The notes: generated from the sequence alone by a model not told the origin. Positions 43,547-52,794 are shown, counted from the first letter of the stretch. The stretch: DNA of 64,000 nt from Pararhodobacter marinus (GCF_003122215.1 NZ_QEYD01000013.1:62001-126000); one strand, 5' to 3'. Program-made: numbers and translations.

Positions 43547-44839
43547 ATGTTCGACCTCGTCATTCGCAATGCTACCCTCCCCGACGGGCGCCAGGGGCAG
43601 GATATCGCCGTCAGCGCGGACACGATCATCGCCGTCGAGCCGGGGATCGACGCGGAGGCCGGGCGGGTCATCGACGCGGGCGGATTGCTGGTCAGCCCGC
43701 CTTTCGTCGATCCGCATTTCCACATGGACGCCACGCTGTCGCTGGGCCTGCCGCGCATGAACGTGTCGGGCACGCTGCTGGAAGGCATCGCGCTTTGGGG
43801 CGAATTGCGGCCCACGCTGACGGTCGACGCGCTGGTCGAGCGCGCGGTGCGCTATTGCGACCTGGCGGTGTCAAAGGGCCTTTTGGCGATCCGCAGCCAT
43901 GTCGACGTGTCCGACCCCGCGCTGGTCACCGTCGAGGCGATGCTGGAAGTCCGGCGTCAGGTCGCGCCCTATCTGGACCTGCAGCTCGTGGCCTTTCCGC
44001 AGGACGGCTATTATCGCGGGCCCGGGATCGTCGAGGCGCTGGAGCGCGCGCTGGACATGGGCGTCGAGATCGTCGGCGGTATCCCGCATTTCGAGCGCAC
44101 GATGGGCGAGGGCACGGCCTCGGTCGAGGCGCTCTGCCGCATCGCCGCCGACCGGGGGCTGAGGGTCGACATGCATTGCGACGAAACCGACGACCCGCTG
44201 TCGCGCCATGTCGAGACGCTGGCCGCGCAGACCATCCGTTTCGGGCTGCAGGGCCGGGTGGCGGGTTCGCACCTGACCTCGATGCATTCGATGGACAATT
44301 ACTATGTGTCGAAACTGCTGCCGCTGATCGCCGAGGCGCAGATGGCTGCGATCCCCAACCCGCTGATCAACATGATGCTGCAAGGCCGCCATGACACCTA
44401 TCCCAAGCGGCGCGGCCTGACGCGCATCCCGCAGATGATGGAGATGGGCATCACCGTCGGGCTGGGGCAGGATTGCGTGATGGATCCGTGGTACTCGATG
44501 GGCACGGGCGATTTGCTGGACGTGGCGCATATGGCGGTGCATGCGACGCAGATGGGGTCGATGGCCGACAAGCGCGCGCTGTTCGACGCGGTGACGGTCA
44601 ATTCCGCGCGGATCATGGGGCTTGAAGGCTACGGGCTCGACGTGGGTTGCAAGGCAGACATGGTGCTGTTGCAGGCGCGCGATCCGGCCGAGGCGATCCG
44701 CCTGCGTCCCAACCGGCTGGCGGTGATCCGGCGCGGCAGGGTCGTGGCCGAGACCGCGCCCGAAACGAGCCGCCTTGCGCTCGACGGTCGGCCCCAGGTG
44801 GTGAACCCGGCCGAGTACGCGCCTCGGCACGGGATTTGA
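43547..44839 (+). CDS. codA: cytosine deaminase (CodA-like amidohydrolase)
   Basis: Metal-dependent hydrolase of the amidohydrolase superfamily, 430 residues, expected to deaminate cytosine to uracil. Motifs match CodA: metal ligands in FVDPHFHMDATLS, the catalytic glutamate in MHCDETDDPLSRHVE, SHLTSMHSMDNYY, and LGQDCVMDPWYSMG, where E. coli reads GHDDVFDPWY. The last differs at His/Asp (Q and C) but keeps the first Asp. A BMP-type ABC importer follows within 180 bases, which suggests nucleobase or nucleoside salvage. Related isocytosine or hydroxymethylcytosine activity is possible. Confidence 0.86.
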   Translation: MFDLVIRNATLPDGRQGQDIAVSADTIIAVEPGIDAEAGRVIDAGGLLVSPPFVDPHFHMDATLSLGLPRMNVSGTLLEGIALWGELRPTLTVDALVERAVRYCDLAVSKGLLAIRSHVDVSDPALVTVEAMLEVRRQVAPYLDLQLVAFPQDGYYRGPGIVEALERALDMGVEIVGGIPHFERTMGEGTASVEALCRIAADRGLRVDMHCDETDDPLSRHVETLAAQTIRFGLQGRVAGSHLTSMHSMDNYYVSKLLPLIAEAQMAAIPNPLINMMLQGRHDTYPKRRGLTRIPQMMEMGITVGLGQDCVMDPWYSMGTGDLLDVAHMAVHATQMGSMADKRALFDAVTVNSARIMGLEGYGLDVGCKADMVLLQARDPAEAIRLRPNRLAVIRRGRVVAETAPETSRLALDGRPQVVNPAEYAPRHGI

Positions 44840-44911
44840 CCGGGCGGTCAGAAACGTGCTCAATAAGAAAGCATCTGACCCTTTCCCGGGCAGGCGGGCC
44901 GGAAAGGCCGC

Positions 44912-44940
44912 TTGACAGGCGGGCGCGACCGCCCGTGAAA
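44912..44940 (+). promoter_or_regulatory. possible promoter of the BMP-type ABC transporter operon
   Basis: A consensus -35 TTGACA (44912-44917) is followed after 17 bases by GTGAAA, a poor -10. The spacer contains CGGGCG-CGAC-CGCCCG (44920-44935), a perfect inverted repeat that could be an operator. It lies about 75 bases before the ATG in a 176-base gap. Confidence 0.35.
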
Positions 44941-45015
44941 TCGGCCGATGCCGCTGGAAACAGCAATCATCAGACCCGCGCCAGCGGCGGGCATGTCAGG
45001 AGAGGGACGATTTCC

Positions 45016-46005
45016 ATGAGCAAGCTGTTGATCAACCGCCGCCGCCTTTTGAGCACGGGCGCCGTCTTGGGGGCCTCGACGCTTTTCGCGCCGTCGATCC
45101 TGCGCGCGCAGACGGCGCTGAAAGTCGCGGGCATCCATGCCTCGCCGGTCGAGAATGCGTGGAACTCGGTCCTGCATGCGGCCCTTCAGGCGGCGCATGA
45201 CGAGGGCATGATCGAGTACACCTTCTCGGAAGGCGTCTCGGGCACCGATTACCCGCGCGCGATGCGGGAATACGCGGAATCGGGCAATGCGCTGATCGTG
45301 GGCGAATCCTATGCCGTCGAGCGCGAGGCGCGGCAGGTTGCGGGCGATTACCCGGACACCGCGTTCCTGATGGGGTCGTCGGGCGAAGCGTCGGGCGACA
45401 ATTTCGGCGTGTTCGGGACGTGGAACTGGGAAGCGGCCTATCTGTGCGGGATGCTGGCCGCCGCGATGACCCAGACCGGCAAGGTCGGCAGCGTCGGCGC
45501 GATCCCGATCCCCGAAGTCAACATGCTGATCAACGGCTTTGCCGACGGCGTGCACGCGGTGAACCCGGATGTCGAGCACAGCGTCAGCTTCATCGGCACC
45601 TTCTTCGACCCGCCCCGCGCGCGCGAGGCGGGGCTGGCGCAGATCGACAGCGGCGCGGATATCCTGTTCGGCGAGCGGATCGGCACCGCCGACGCCGCGC
45701 GCGAACGCGGGATCAAGGCGATCGGCTCGATGATCGATTACACGCCGCGCTATCCCGACACCGTTTTCGCCAATGCCCTGTGGTCCTTCCGCCCGCTTCT
45801 GGACGCGGCCGTCGCCGATACCGGCGCGGGCAACCCGACCGGCAAGAATTACACGCCGCTGAGCCTGATGAAGGATGGCGGCAACGACATTTCGTATGTC
45901 GAGGGCGTGGCCCCGGCCGAGGCGGTGGCACGGATGGAAGAGGTCCGCGCGGCGATCAAGGCGGGCGAATTCGAAGTCCCGCGCAATTTCGAAGAGCCGG
46001 CCTGA
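45016..46005 (+). CDS. BMP family ABC transporter substrate-binding protein
   Basis: Periplasmic binding protein of the BmpA/Med/PnrA type, 329 residues, a family that binds purine or pyrimidine nucleosides. The leader NRRRLLSTGAVLGASTLFAPS has an RRR-x-L-L Tat-like motif ending near ILRAQ. Segments such as YAVEREARQVAGDYPDTAFLMG, TWNWEAAYLCGMLAAAMT and VGSVGAIPIPEVNMLINGF are characteristic. ATG at 45016 with AGGAGAGG upstream. The three transporter genes follow in order. With cytosine deaminase before it, nucleoside/nucleobase uptake is likely. Confidence 0.9.
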   Translation: MSKLLINRRRLLSTGAVLGASTLFAPSILRAQTALKVAGIHASPVENAWNSVLHAALQAAHDEGMIEYTFSEGVSGTDYPRAMREYAESGNALIVGESYAVEREARQVAGDYPDTAFLMGSSGEASGDNFGVFGTWNWEAAYLCGMLAAAMTQTGKVGSVGAIPIPEVNMLINGFADGVHAVNPDVEHSVSFIGTFFDPPRAREAGLAQIDSGADILFGERIGTADAARERGIKAIGSMIDYTPRYPDTVFANALWSFRPLLDAAVADTGAGNPTGKNYTPLSLMKDGGNDISYVEGVAPAEAVARMEEVRAAIKAGEFEVPRNFEEPA

Positions 46006-46042
46006 GCGCGGTGGCGTTCGCGAGCCAAGCAGGGGCGCGGGC

Positions 46043-47584
46043 ATGACCCGCGTCCTTGAGCTGTCCCATATCACCAAGCGCTTCGGCGCGGTGACGGCGA
46101 ATGAAGACGTCTCGCTGCATCTGGATCGCGGCGAGATCGTCGCGCTTCTGGGCGAGAACGGCGCGGGGAAGACCACGCTGATGTCGATCCTGTTCGGCCA
46201 TTACACGGCCGATGAGGGGACCGTGCGCGTCGAGGGGCAGGAATTGCCGCCGGGCCGGTCACGCGCGGCCATTCGTGCGGGCGTGGGCATGGTGCACCAG
46301 CATTTCGCGCTGGCGCCCAATCTGAGCGTTCTCGACAACGTGATGACCGGGACCGAGCCGTTATGGCGCCTGCGCTCGGACCGGGCGGCGGGGCGCGCGA
46401 AGCTAGTGGCGCTGTCGGAACGCTTCGGTCTCCGGGTGGATCCCGATGCGCTGGTCTCGGACCTGTCGGTGGGCGAATGCCAGCGGGTCGAGATCCTGAA
46501 GGCGCTCTATAACGACGCGCGTATCCTGATCCTGGACGAACCCACGGCCGTGCTGACCGCGCAAGAGGCCGAGAGCCTGTTCGCCACCCTGCGCCAGATG
46601 ACGGAAAACGGGCTGTCGCTGATCTTCATCAGCCACAAGCTGCACGAGGTCATGTCGGCCTCGGACCGGGTCGTCGTGTTGCGGCGCGGCTGCGTAGTGG
46701 CCGAGCGGCGGACCTCTGAGACAAGCCGCGAAGAGCTGGCCGAACTGATGGTCGGCCGCAAGGTCGAACGTCCCGCGCGCGCGCCGGCCGTGCCGGGCCG
46801 GGTGCTGCTGGAAGCCGTCGATCTGTCTTTGCACGGCAAGGGCGGCGCCTCGCTGCATGACGTCAGCTTCCGGCTGCGCGCGGGCGAGACGCTGGGCATC
46901 ATCGGCGTGTCGGGCAACGGGCAGACCACGCTGGCGGGTGTGGTCTCGGGGCTTTATCCGCCGAGCTCGGGCAGCCTCTCGGTGGATGGCCGCGCGGTGA
47001 CGCGCCACACGGTGCCCGACGCCATCGCCGCCGGGATCGGCCGCATCCCCGAGGATCGCAACGCCGAGGGCAGCATCGGCGACATGACGACATGGGAAAA
47101 CGCGGTGCTTGAACGCATCTGGTCGCCCGATTTCTCGGCACGCGGCTTTGTGCGGCGTGCCGCTGCGCGCAAGGCCACCGCCGATATCCTCGCGCGCTAC
47201 GACGTGCGCGGGGCCAGCGTCGATGGGCGCATCCGGCTTCTGTCGGGCGGCAACATGCAAAAGCTGATCCTGGGCCGCGTGCTGGAAGCCGGGCCCGACA
47301 TCCTTGTCGCGGCGCAACCCAGCCGGGGGCTCGATGAAGGCGCCATCGCCGGGGTTCATGCCCGGCTGTTGGAGGCGCGCGGGCGGGGTGCAGGCGTGCT
47401 GCTGATTTCCGAGGATCTGGACGAGGTGATCGCGCTGTCCGACCGCATCCGCGCCATCGTCAACGGGCGCCTGTCGCCCGCGATCCCGGCCGGGCGCGCG
47501 AATGCGCAGCTGCTGGGGCTGATGATGGCGGGCGACTGGAGTGCGGCCGAGCGGATCGAGGCGGAGACACACGATGCGCTTTGA
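46043..47584 (+). CDS. ABC transporter ATP-binding protein, double ATPase (nucleoside type)
   Basis: Cytoplasmic ATPase with two fused ABC domains, 513 residues. The first has Walker A LLGENGAGKTTLMS and the signature LSVGECQRVEILK, with Walker B LILDEPTAVLT. The second has the weak Walker A GVSGNGQTTLAG, signature RLLSGGNMQKLILGR, and the degenerate Walker B DILVAAQPSRGLDEG. Such double ATPases (RbsA/NupA type) serve BMP importers with two permeases. ATG at 46043 and 11-base overlap with the first permease gene. Confidence 0.93.
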   Translation: MTRVLELSHITKRFGAVTANEDVSLHLDRGEIVALLGENGAGKTTLMSILFGHYTADEGTVRVEGQELPPGRSRAAIRAGVGMVHQHFALAPNLSVLDNVMTGTEPLWRLRSDRAAGRAKLVALSERFGLRVDPDALVSDLSVGECQRVEILKALYNDARILILDEPTAVLTAQEAESLFATLRQMTENGLSLIFISHKLHEVMSASDRVVVLRRGCVVAERRTSETSREELAELMVGRKVERPARAPAVPGRVLLEAVDLSLHGKGGASLHDVSFRLRAGETLGIIGVSGNGQTTLAGVVSGLYPPSSGSLSVDGRAVTRHTVPDAIAAGIGRIPEDRNAEGSIGDMTTWENAVLERIWSPDFSARGFVRRAAARKATADILARYDVRGASVDGRIRLLSGGNMQKLILGRVLEAGPDILVAAQPSRGLDEGAIAGVHARLLEARGRGAGVLLISEDLDEVIALSDRIRAIVNGRLSPAIPAGRANAQLLGLMMAGDWSAAERIEAETHDAL

Positions 47585-48626
47585 GAGACGCGAACATCCC
47601 TCGCGCGCGCTGACGCTGCTGGCGCCGGTAGGGGCTATCCTGGCCGCGCTGATCGTCGCGGGCGTGCTGATCGCCATCGCGGGCGCCAACCCGTTCCGGG
47701 CCTATGCACTGATCCTGAACGGCGCTTTCGGCTCGCGGCTGGGAATTTCCGAGACGCTGACGCGCACCACGCCGCTGATTTTGACCGGGCTTGCAGCTGC
47801 CGTCGCGTTCCGCGCGCGGCTGTGGAATATCGGCGGCGAGGGGCAGTTCTATCTGGGCGCCATCGCCGTGGCCGCGCTGGGCATGATCCCCGCCATCGCC
47901 GCGATACCCGCCCCTATTGCCATCACGCTCTGCTGCATCGCCGGGGCGGTGGCGGGGATGGTGCTGTTGCTGGTGCCGCTGGGGCTGCGGCTGCGTTTCG
48001 GCGTCGACGAGGTGGTGACGACGCTGCTGCTGAATTTCGTGGCCCTGCTTTTCGTGTCGCTGATGATCGAGGGCGCGATGAAGGACCCGCTCGCCTTCGG
48101 CTGGCCGCAATCGGTGCCGGTGCCCGACAACACCCTGCTGGCCACGCTGATCCCGCGCACCCGGCTGCATGCGGGGCTGCTGATCGCGCTGGCGATGGCG
48201 GTTCTTGTGTGGTTCGTGCAGGCGCGCTCGGTCTTCGGGATGCGGGCGCGGGCGGCGGGGCTGAACCCGCGCGCGGCGGCCTTCGCGGGCGTGCCGCTGG
48301 GGCGCACGCTGATCGGTGTCGCCTGCCTGTCGGGCGGGCTGGCCGGGCTGGCGGGGGCGATCGAGGTGATGGGCGTGAAGGGCTATGTCACCACCGACCT
48401 GTCGCCCAATTACGGCTATTCCGGCATCGTCATCGCCATGCTGGCCAATCTGAACCCGCTGGGCGTGATCTTTGCCGCGCTGTTCACGGCGGTGATGTTC
48501 GTGGGGGCCGACAGCATGTCCCGCGCGCTGTCGATCCCGTCCTATATCGCCGATGTGACGGTGGCCCTGTCGCTGCTGACCATGCTGGTGGCGATTTTCC
48601 TTGCCCAGTACAGGATCCGCAGATGA
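47574..48626 (+). CDS. ABC transporter permease 1 (nucleoside type)
   Basis: Inner-membrane permease, 350 residues with about nine membrane segments, of the BPD_transp_2 (RbsC-like) class used by BMP-dependent nucleoside importers. Diagnostic segments are WNIGGEGQFYLGAIAVAALG, RFGVDEVVTTLLLNFVALLF and ARAAGLNPRAAAFAGVPLGR, which form the ATPase-coupling region. The start at 47574 lies inside the ATPase gene end; its stop overlaps the second permease (ATGA). Confidence 0.93.
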   Translation: MRFERREHPSRALTLLAPVGAILAALIVAGVLIAIAGANPFRAYALILNGAFGSRLGISETLTRTTPLILTGLAAAVAFRARLWNIGGEGQFYLGAIAVAALGMIPAIAAIPAPIAITLCCIAGAVAGMVLLLVPLGLRLRFGVDEVVTTLLLNFVALLFVSLMIEGAMKDPLAFGWPQSVPVPDNTLLATLIPRTRLHAGLLIALAMAVLVWFVQARSVFGMRARAAGLNPRAAAFAGVPLGRTLIGVACLSGGLAGLAGAIEVMGVKGYVTTDLSPNYGYSGIVIAMLANLNPLGVIFAALFTAVMFVGADSMSRALSIPSYIADVTVALSLLTMLVAIFLAQYRIRR

Positions 48627-49564
48627 GCGTTCTTTTCGACATCCTCGGATCGGTCGGCATGTGGGAGGCGGTGCTGCGCATCGCCACGCCGCTGATCCTG
48701 GGCACGCTGGGCGTGTTGCTGTGCGAGCGGGTGGGCGTGCTCAATCTGGGGATCGAGGGCATCATGGCCTTCGGCGCGATGATCGGCTGGCTGACGGTGT
48801 ATCAGGGCGGCGATCTGTGGACCGGGATGCTGGCCGCGGCCCTGGGCGGCGCGGCGTTTGGCTTCCTGCACGCGCTTTTGACGGTGCCGCTGGGGCTGAG
48901 CCAGCATGTCACCGGGCTGGGCATCACGCTGTTCGCATCGAGCTTCGCCTATTACGTCTTCCGGCTGGCGGTGCCGACCGCGTCCTCGCCGCCGACCATC
49001 GACCCGTTCCAGCCGCTCTCGGTCCCGGTCCTGTCGGAGATTCCTTTCCTCGGGCCGGTGCTGTTCAACCAGACCGCGCCCACCTATCTGGCGGTGGCCT
49101 TCGTCGCACTGATCGCCTGGGGGCTTTACCGCACGCCGCTGGGGCTGGCCGTGCGGATGGCGGGCGAGAATCCCCATGCGCTGGATGCGCAGGGGATCGA
49201 CCCGATCTGGCTGCGGATCGGCACGATCATGGCGGGCTCGGCCCTGATGGGGATGGGGGGCGCGTTCCTGACGCTGTCGGCCTTCAACTCGTTCTTCCCG
49301 ACGATGATACAGGGGCGCGGCTGGGTCTGCGTGGCGCTGGTCGTCTTTGCCTCGTGGCGGCCCGGACGGGCGTTGCTGGGCGCGCTGTTGTTCGCGCTGT
49401 TCGATGCGTTCCAGCTTCGGCTGCAGACGGTGGTGGACGGTGTGCCCTATCAGCTGTTCCTGATGATGCCTTACCTGCTGTCGATCGTCGCGCTGATCAT
49501 CATGGCGCGCCGCGCGCGGGTGCCGCAGGCGCTGATGCAGCCCTATCGGCGGGGCGAGCGATAG
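48623..49564 (+). CDS. ABC transporter permease 2 (nucleoside type)
   Basis: Second membrane subunit, 313 residues with about eight segments. LCERVGVLNLGIEGIMAFGAMIG is the classic family start, and RMAGENPHALDAQGIDPIWLR is the coupling loop. The ATG at 48623 overlaps the preceding stop, so the four-gene unit (binding protein, ATPase, two permeases) is compact. It ends 13 bases before a bidirectional hairpin. Confidence 0.93.
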   Translation: MSVLFDILGSVGMWEAVLRIATPLILGTLGVLLCERVGVLNLGIEGIMAFGAMIGWLTVYQGGDLWTGMLAAALGGAAFGFLHALLTVPLGLSQHVTGLGITLFASSFAYYVFRLAVPTASSPPTIDPFQPLSVPVLSEIPFLGPVLFNQTAPTYLAVAFVALIAWGLYRTPLGLAVRMAGENPHALDAQGIDPIWLRIGTIMAGSALMGMGGAFLTLSAFNSFFPTMIQGRGWVCVALVVFASWRPGRALLGALLFALFDAFQLRLQTVVDGVPYQLFLMMPYLLSIVALIIMARRARVPQALMQPYRRGER

Positions 49565-49571
49565 GCCGCAA

Positions 49572-49605
49572 CGAAAACGGCCCCCGGTGCGGAACCGGGG
49601 GCCGT
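49572..49605. terminator. bidirectional terminator between ABC operon and ligM-like gene
   Basis: A perfect 12-base stem (49577-49588 with 49594-49605) and five-base loop. The A-run at 49574-49577 provides the T-run for minus-strand transcripts coming from the ligM-like gene; the plus-side tail is weak. It lies in the 61-base convergent gap. Confidence 0.8.
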
Positions 49606-49625
49606 TGCCGGAACGGGTGAGGGGC

Positions 49626-51005
49626 TCAGCCCTCGGTCTTGTTGGTCTTGGCGTAATAGGGCACCGGCGCGATGGTCGCGCGGATCTCGGCCACGTCGTG
49701 AGCCTCGACCGTGCGGCGGCGGCTGTCGGGTTCGCCCCAGAGCAGCGTCACTTCCTTGCCGATCTCGCAATGCTCCAGATCCATCAGCGCGGTCGACAGG
49801 ATGGCGCCCGCATTGGACGAATAGCTCATCCAGTTCGACACGCCCGCAGGCTTGCCCCCCGCCAGTACCTGATCGGCCTGGAACGACGAATACATCGGCA
49901 CCGGCAACGAGATGAACTTCGTGCGCGGGCCGTCATTGCGCAACGAGTTCTGCAGCACGCGGAACACGTCGTCATTGTTCCAGATCAGCGTCATCTTGCG
50001 GCGCTTCTGGTTCTGCTTCTTCTCGACCAGCGCATCGCGCCCGATGAAGTCGTGGTTCAGGTTCACCAGCGTGCCATAGCCCACCTCGTAGGGTTCGACG
50101 TAATAATCGTCGATCCGGTCCGAGACGAAGCTGCCGCCCAGCGAGCCCGCCGCTTCGAAGCTTTGCGCGGGGATCCAGCGGCGATACTCGGCCATCGTGT
50201 CGCCTTCGTAGATCGCCGGCAGCGGGCGCGGCATCCAGCCCGATTCCTGCGCCGCCGTGCCGTAGGTCACCGAACCGGCCTTGCGCAGGTCGTATTTCTC
50301 GCCCACGCGCTCGACCGCCTCGCGCACGGCGGCCTGATCGTCCCAGTCGCCGTACAGCTCGAAACCCGGCGTGCTGGCCATGCCATGACGCACGGCGCGC
50401 ACGTCGCGGCCGGCGATCTTGAAGGCGCCCATGTGGAAGAACTTGATCTCGGGCAGCGTACCCTCGGTCACTTCCTGCATCAGTGCCAGCGCGTTCGGGC
50501 CCTGAAGCTGGAAGCGGAACACGTCGCGGCGCTCGCGCGGGCGGATGAAGTTCTCGTCGCGGGTGACGGTGACGTTCAGGTCGGTCTTGGTCGCGTTGAA
50601 CTCGACCCAGTTGGCCGCCGTGGGCGGGCCGACGACGCGCATGAAATCGGGCTCTTCGCGGAACAGCACCGCGTCCGAGATCATCCGCCCGTCGGGGCCG
50701 CACATGACGATCTGCTTGGCGCGCATGACGTCGAAATTGTCGGCGCGGTTGGTCATCAGCCCGGCCATGAAGGCCAGCGCATCGGCGCCGCGCACATGCA
50801 CTTCGGTCATGTGATAGCTCTGCTCAAGCATCGCCACGCTGTGCTTCCAAGCCCGCTGTTCGTCGCGCCAGTTGGTGAATTCGGGCGGGATGCCCGGGAA
50901 GATCGTCGTGCCCAGCTGCGAGCTGCGCAACAGGCTGATCGGTCCGCCGGCGGCATCGAGCGCATCCTGCAAGCTCGCCGGGGCGAAGGTCTGGGGTCTG
51001 TTCAT
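49626..51005 (-). CDS. LigM-like tetrahydrofolate-dependent O-demethylase (GcvT family)
   Basis: A 459-residue protein of the aminomethyltransferase (GcvT/DmdA) fold. By remembered alignment it resembles LigM of Sphingobium, which moves the methyl of vanillate or 3-O-methylgallate to THF. Shared segments are LLRSSQLGTTIFP, EFTNWRDEQRAWKHSVAM, FRFQLQGPNALALM, IKFFHMG, RHGMASTPGFELYG, ESGWMPRPLPAIY, GGSFVSDRIDDYYVEPYE and NLNHDFIGRDAL. ATG at 51005 with GGAGGAC upstream. A ring-cleavage dioxygenase and IclR gene precede it, and fhs/folD lie elsewhere in the window. The exact methoxy substrate is not known. Confidence 0.85.
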   Translation of the reverse strand: MNRPQTFAPASLQDALDAAGGPISLLRSSQLGTTIFPGIPPEFTNWRDEQRAWKHSVAMLEQSYHMTEVHVRGADALAFMAGLMTNRADNFDVMRAKQIVMCGPDGRMISDAVLFREEPDFMRVVGPPTAANWVEFNATKTDLNVTVTRDENFIRPRERRDVFRFQLQGPNALALMQEVTEGTLPEIKFFHMGAFKIAGRDVRAVRHGMASTPGFELYGDWDDQAAVREAVERVGEKYDLRKAGSVTYGTAAQESGWMPRPLPAIYEGDTMAEYRRWIPAQSFEAAGSLGGSFVSDRIDDYYVEPYEVGYGTLVNLNHDFIGRDALVEKKQNQKRRKMTLIWNNDDVFRVLQNSLRNDGPRTKFISLPVPMYSSFQADQVLAGGKPAGVSNWMSYSSNAGAILSTALMDLEHCEIGKEVTLLWGEPDSRRRTVEAHDVAEIRATIAPVPYYAKTNKTEG

Positions 51006-51038
51006 GAAGTCCTCCCGTAGCATGATCTGGGTTTAATA

Positions 51039-51053
51039 TTTCGCATTGCGAAA
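51039..51053. promoter_or_regulatory. predicted IclR operator upstream of the ligM-like gene
   Basis: TTTCGCA-T-TGCGAAA is a perfect 15-base palindrome lying 34 bases before the ligM-like start. A near copy (13 of 15 positions) lies at 52884-52898 in the divergent dioxygenase/lyase promoter. A shared site suggests the IclR protein encoded between them controls both. Confidence 0.65.
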
Positions 51054-51123
51054 ATTCTTGCCTATAACGAAAAGTACGCAGGGCGGCCGATCCCGTCAAG
51101 CCTGTTTGCGGCTTGGTGGATCG

Positions 51124-51930
51124 TCAGCCGCCGAGAACGGCGCGCAGGGTCGGAAAGCGGGTCAGCTGCGCCGAAATGGACGAGGCGACACTGCGCAGCT
51201 CGGACAGCCGGTCGCGCACCAGGTCCTCGGGTGTCAGCATCCCGGAATAGCCCGAACTGTTGAGCGCCGCGACCGTGCGGCCCTGTTCGTTCAGGATCGG
51301 GACCGCGATGGCGGTGATCCCGTAGTCGAGCTGATCCACCGTCGTCGCGAATCCCTGTTCGCGCACGCGCAGCACCTCGTCGCGCAGCGCGCCCTTGTCG
51401 GCCAGCGTACGTGAGGTCAGCGGCACCGGCTCCAGCGCGTCGAGCCATGCGTCGAGCGTGGCATCATCCAGCCCGGCCAGCATCACCCGGCCTATCGAGG
51501 TGGCGAAGGCCGGATAGCTGGCCCCCACCACCGCCGAGGCACGGCGCGCACGCTGCTGGGAATAATGCGCGACGTAGATGACGTTGTGTTCGTTCAGCGT
51601 CCCGACCGAGGCCGCGTCGCCGAATTGCTCGACCAGCCGCCGGAGGTCGGGCAGGATGATCTCGTCCACCCGCGTCGCGAAATAGAACGACGATCCCAGC
51701 GCCATGACCTTGGGCTTCAGATGGAACCGCTTGGCGTTCTGGCCCACATAGCCCAGCTCGATCAGCGTGATCAGGCTGCGCCGGGCGGCGGCGGGCGAGA
51801 CGTTCACCTTCCGCGCGACCTCGGACAGGGTCATCTCGCTGTGGCTGGCGTCGAAGGCTTCGAGCACGGCGATGCCCTTGGCCAGAGCCTCGACAAAGCC
51901 TGCCGGTCTTTCGATGTCGTCGTCGTCCAA
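51124..51930 (-). CDS. IclR-family transcriptional regulator
   Basis: Regulator with an N-terminal winged helix-turn-helix (LSEVARKVNVSPAAARRSLITLIELGYV, here LSEVARKVNVSPAAARRSL, residues about 35-53) and a C-terminal GAF-like effector domain (TLNEHNVIYVAHYSQQ, YPAFATSIGRVMLAGL, TVDQLDYGITAIAVPIL, VAALNSSGYSGMLTPEDL). 268 residues, closest in style to PcaR/PobR regulators of aromatic catabolism. It starts 6 bases after the dioxygenase stop, so both are in one operon. It is expected to bind the two palindromes described and sense a pathway intermediate. Confidence 0.92.
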   Translation of the reverse strand: MDDDDIERPAGFVEALAKGIAVLEAFDASHSEMTLSEVARKVNVSPAAARRSLITLIELGYVGQNAKRFHLKPKVMALGSSFYFATRVDEIILPDLRRLVEQFGDAASVGTLNEHNVIYVAHYSQQRARRASAVVGASYPAFATSIGRVMLAGLDDATLDAWLDALEPVPLTSRTLADKGALRDEVLRVREQGFATTVDQLDYGITAIAVPILNEQGRTVAALNSSGYSGMLTPEDLVRDRLSELRSVASSISAQLTRFPTLRAVLGG

Positions 51931-51936
51931 GTCGTC

Positions 51937-52794
51937 TCAGCCTTCCGGTGCCAGCACGAAATCGAATTCGATCACGGCATCGGGCTGCTTGTCCAGCGCG
52001 TAGCCCAGCTTGTCCAGATCCTTGGCGGGCTTGATATCCGCGACCAGCGACCGGCGGACCCCGAACACGGCGTCATTGTCGAGATACTCGGTATTCCTGA
52101 AGAAGATCTCGGTCGTGATGCCCGCCATGCGCGGCGCGGTGACGATGAAATGCATATGCGGCGCGCGCCATGCGTGGCGGTTGCCCGCGCGAAGAAGATC
52201 GCCCACGGGGCCGTCATAGGGCACGGTATAGGGTTTGGGCAGCACGGTGGTGTAATAGTACCGCGCATTCTCGTCGCAGGAGAATTTGCCGCGCAGGTCG
52301 TATTTGTCCTGCCCTTCCTCCTGGATCGGATAGGTGCCCGCCGAATCGGCCTGCCAGGTGTCGATCACGGCGCCGGGCAGGGGGTTCTTCAGCGTGTCGG
52401 TCACGCGGCCATGGACCAGCACCACGACCCCGTCGCGCCCGTCGCCCAGGTCTGCGCCAAGCGTCTTGGCGGGTGCGTTGTCCAGATAGAACGGGCCCAG
52501 ATTGGACCCTTCGGTCGCGCCGCCCCGCGTGTTGATCATGTCGACCAGCGCCGACCAGCCCAGCACGTCCGACAGCAGGATGAATTCATGCCGTTCGGGC
52601 GTCGAGATCTGGCCGCAGCGATACAGGAAGTCCAGCGCCGCCATCCATTCCTCGTGGGTGACGTTCTGCTCGCGGGTGAAATCGTGGAGATGCTGGATCA
52701 GCCCATGAAGCAGCCCCTCGAACCGGCTGTCCGGCTCGGTCTTGAACGAATCCTTCACCGCCTGCGTGATGGTGAACTGGTTGATGTCCCTCAT
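51937..52794 (-). CDS. intradiol ring-cleavage dioxygenase (catechol/hydroxyquinol type)
   Basis: Non-haem Fe(III) dioxygenase opening ortho-diphenols between the hydroxyls, 285 residues. The N-terminal helical dimer domain (residues 1-90) with WMAALDFLYRCGQISTPERHEF is that of hydroxyquinol/catechol 1,2-dioxygenases rather than protocatechuate 3,4-dioxygenase. Likely Fe ligands are Y155 (AGTYPIQ), Y189 (KPYTVPYDGP), H213 and H215 (WRAPHMHF). I chose the ATG at 52794 with GGGAGA upstream. Substrate could be a trihydroxybenzene, judging by the LigM-like neighbour; not proven. Confidence 0.92.
   Translation of the reverse strand: MRDINQFTITQAVKDSFKTEPDSRFEGLLHGLIQHLHDFTREQNVTHEEWMAALDFLYRCGQISTPERHEFILLSDVLGWSALVDMINTRGGATEGSNLGPFYLDNAPAKTLGADLGDGRDGVVVLVHGRVTDTLKNPLPGAVIDTWQADSAGTYPIQEEGQDKYDLRGKFSCDENARYYYTTVLPKPYTVPYDGPVGDLLRAGNRHAWRAPHMHFIVTAPRMAGITTEIFFRNTEYLDNDAVFGVRRSLVADIKPAKDLDKLGYALDKQPDAVIEFDFVLAPEG

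Noticed and set aside
51124-52794. Ordinary beta-ketoadipate (catechol) cluster
   Set aside because: No muconate cycloisomerase, muconolactone isomerase, enol-lactone hydrolase, maleylacetate reductase or pcaIJF genes are adjacent; the neighbours are a demethylase, CoA-transferase and lyase.
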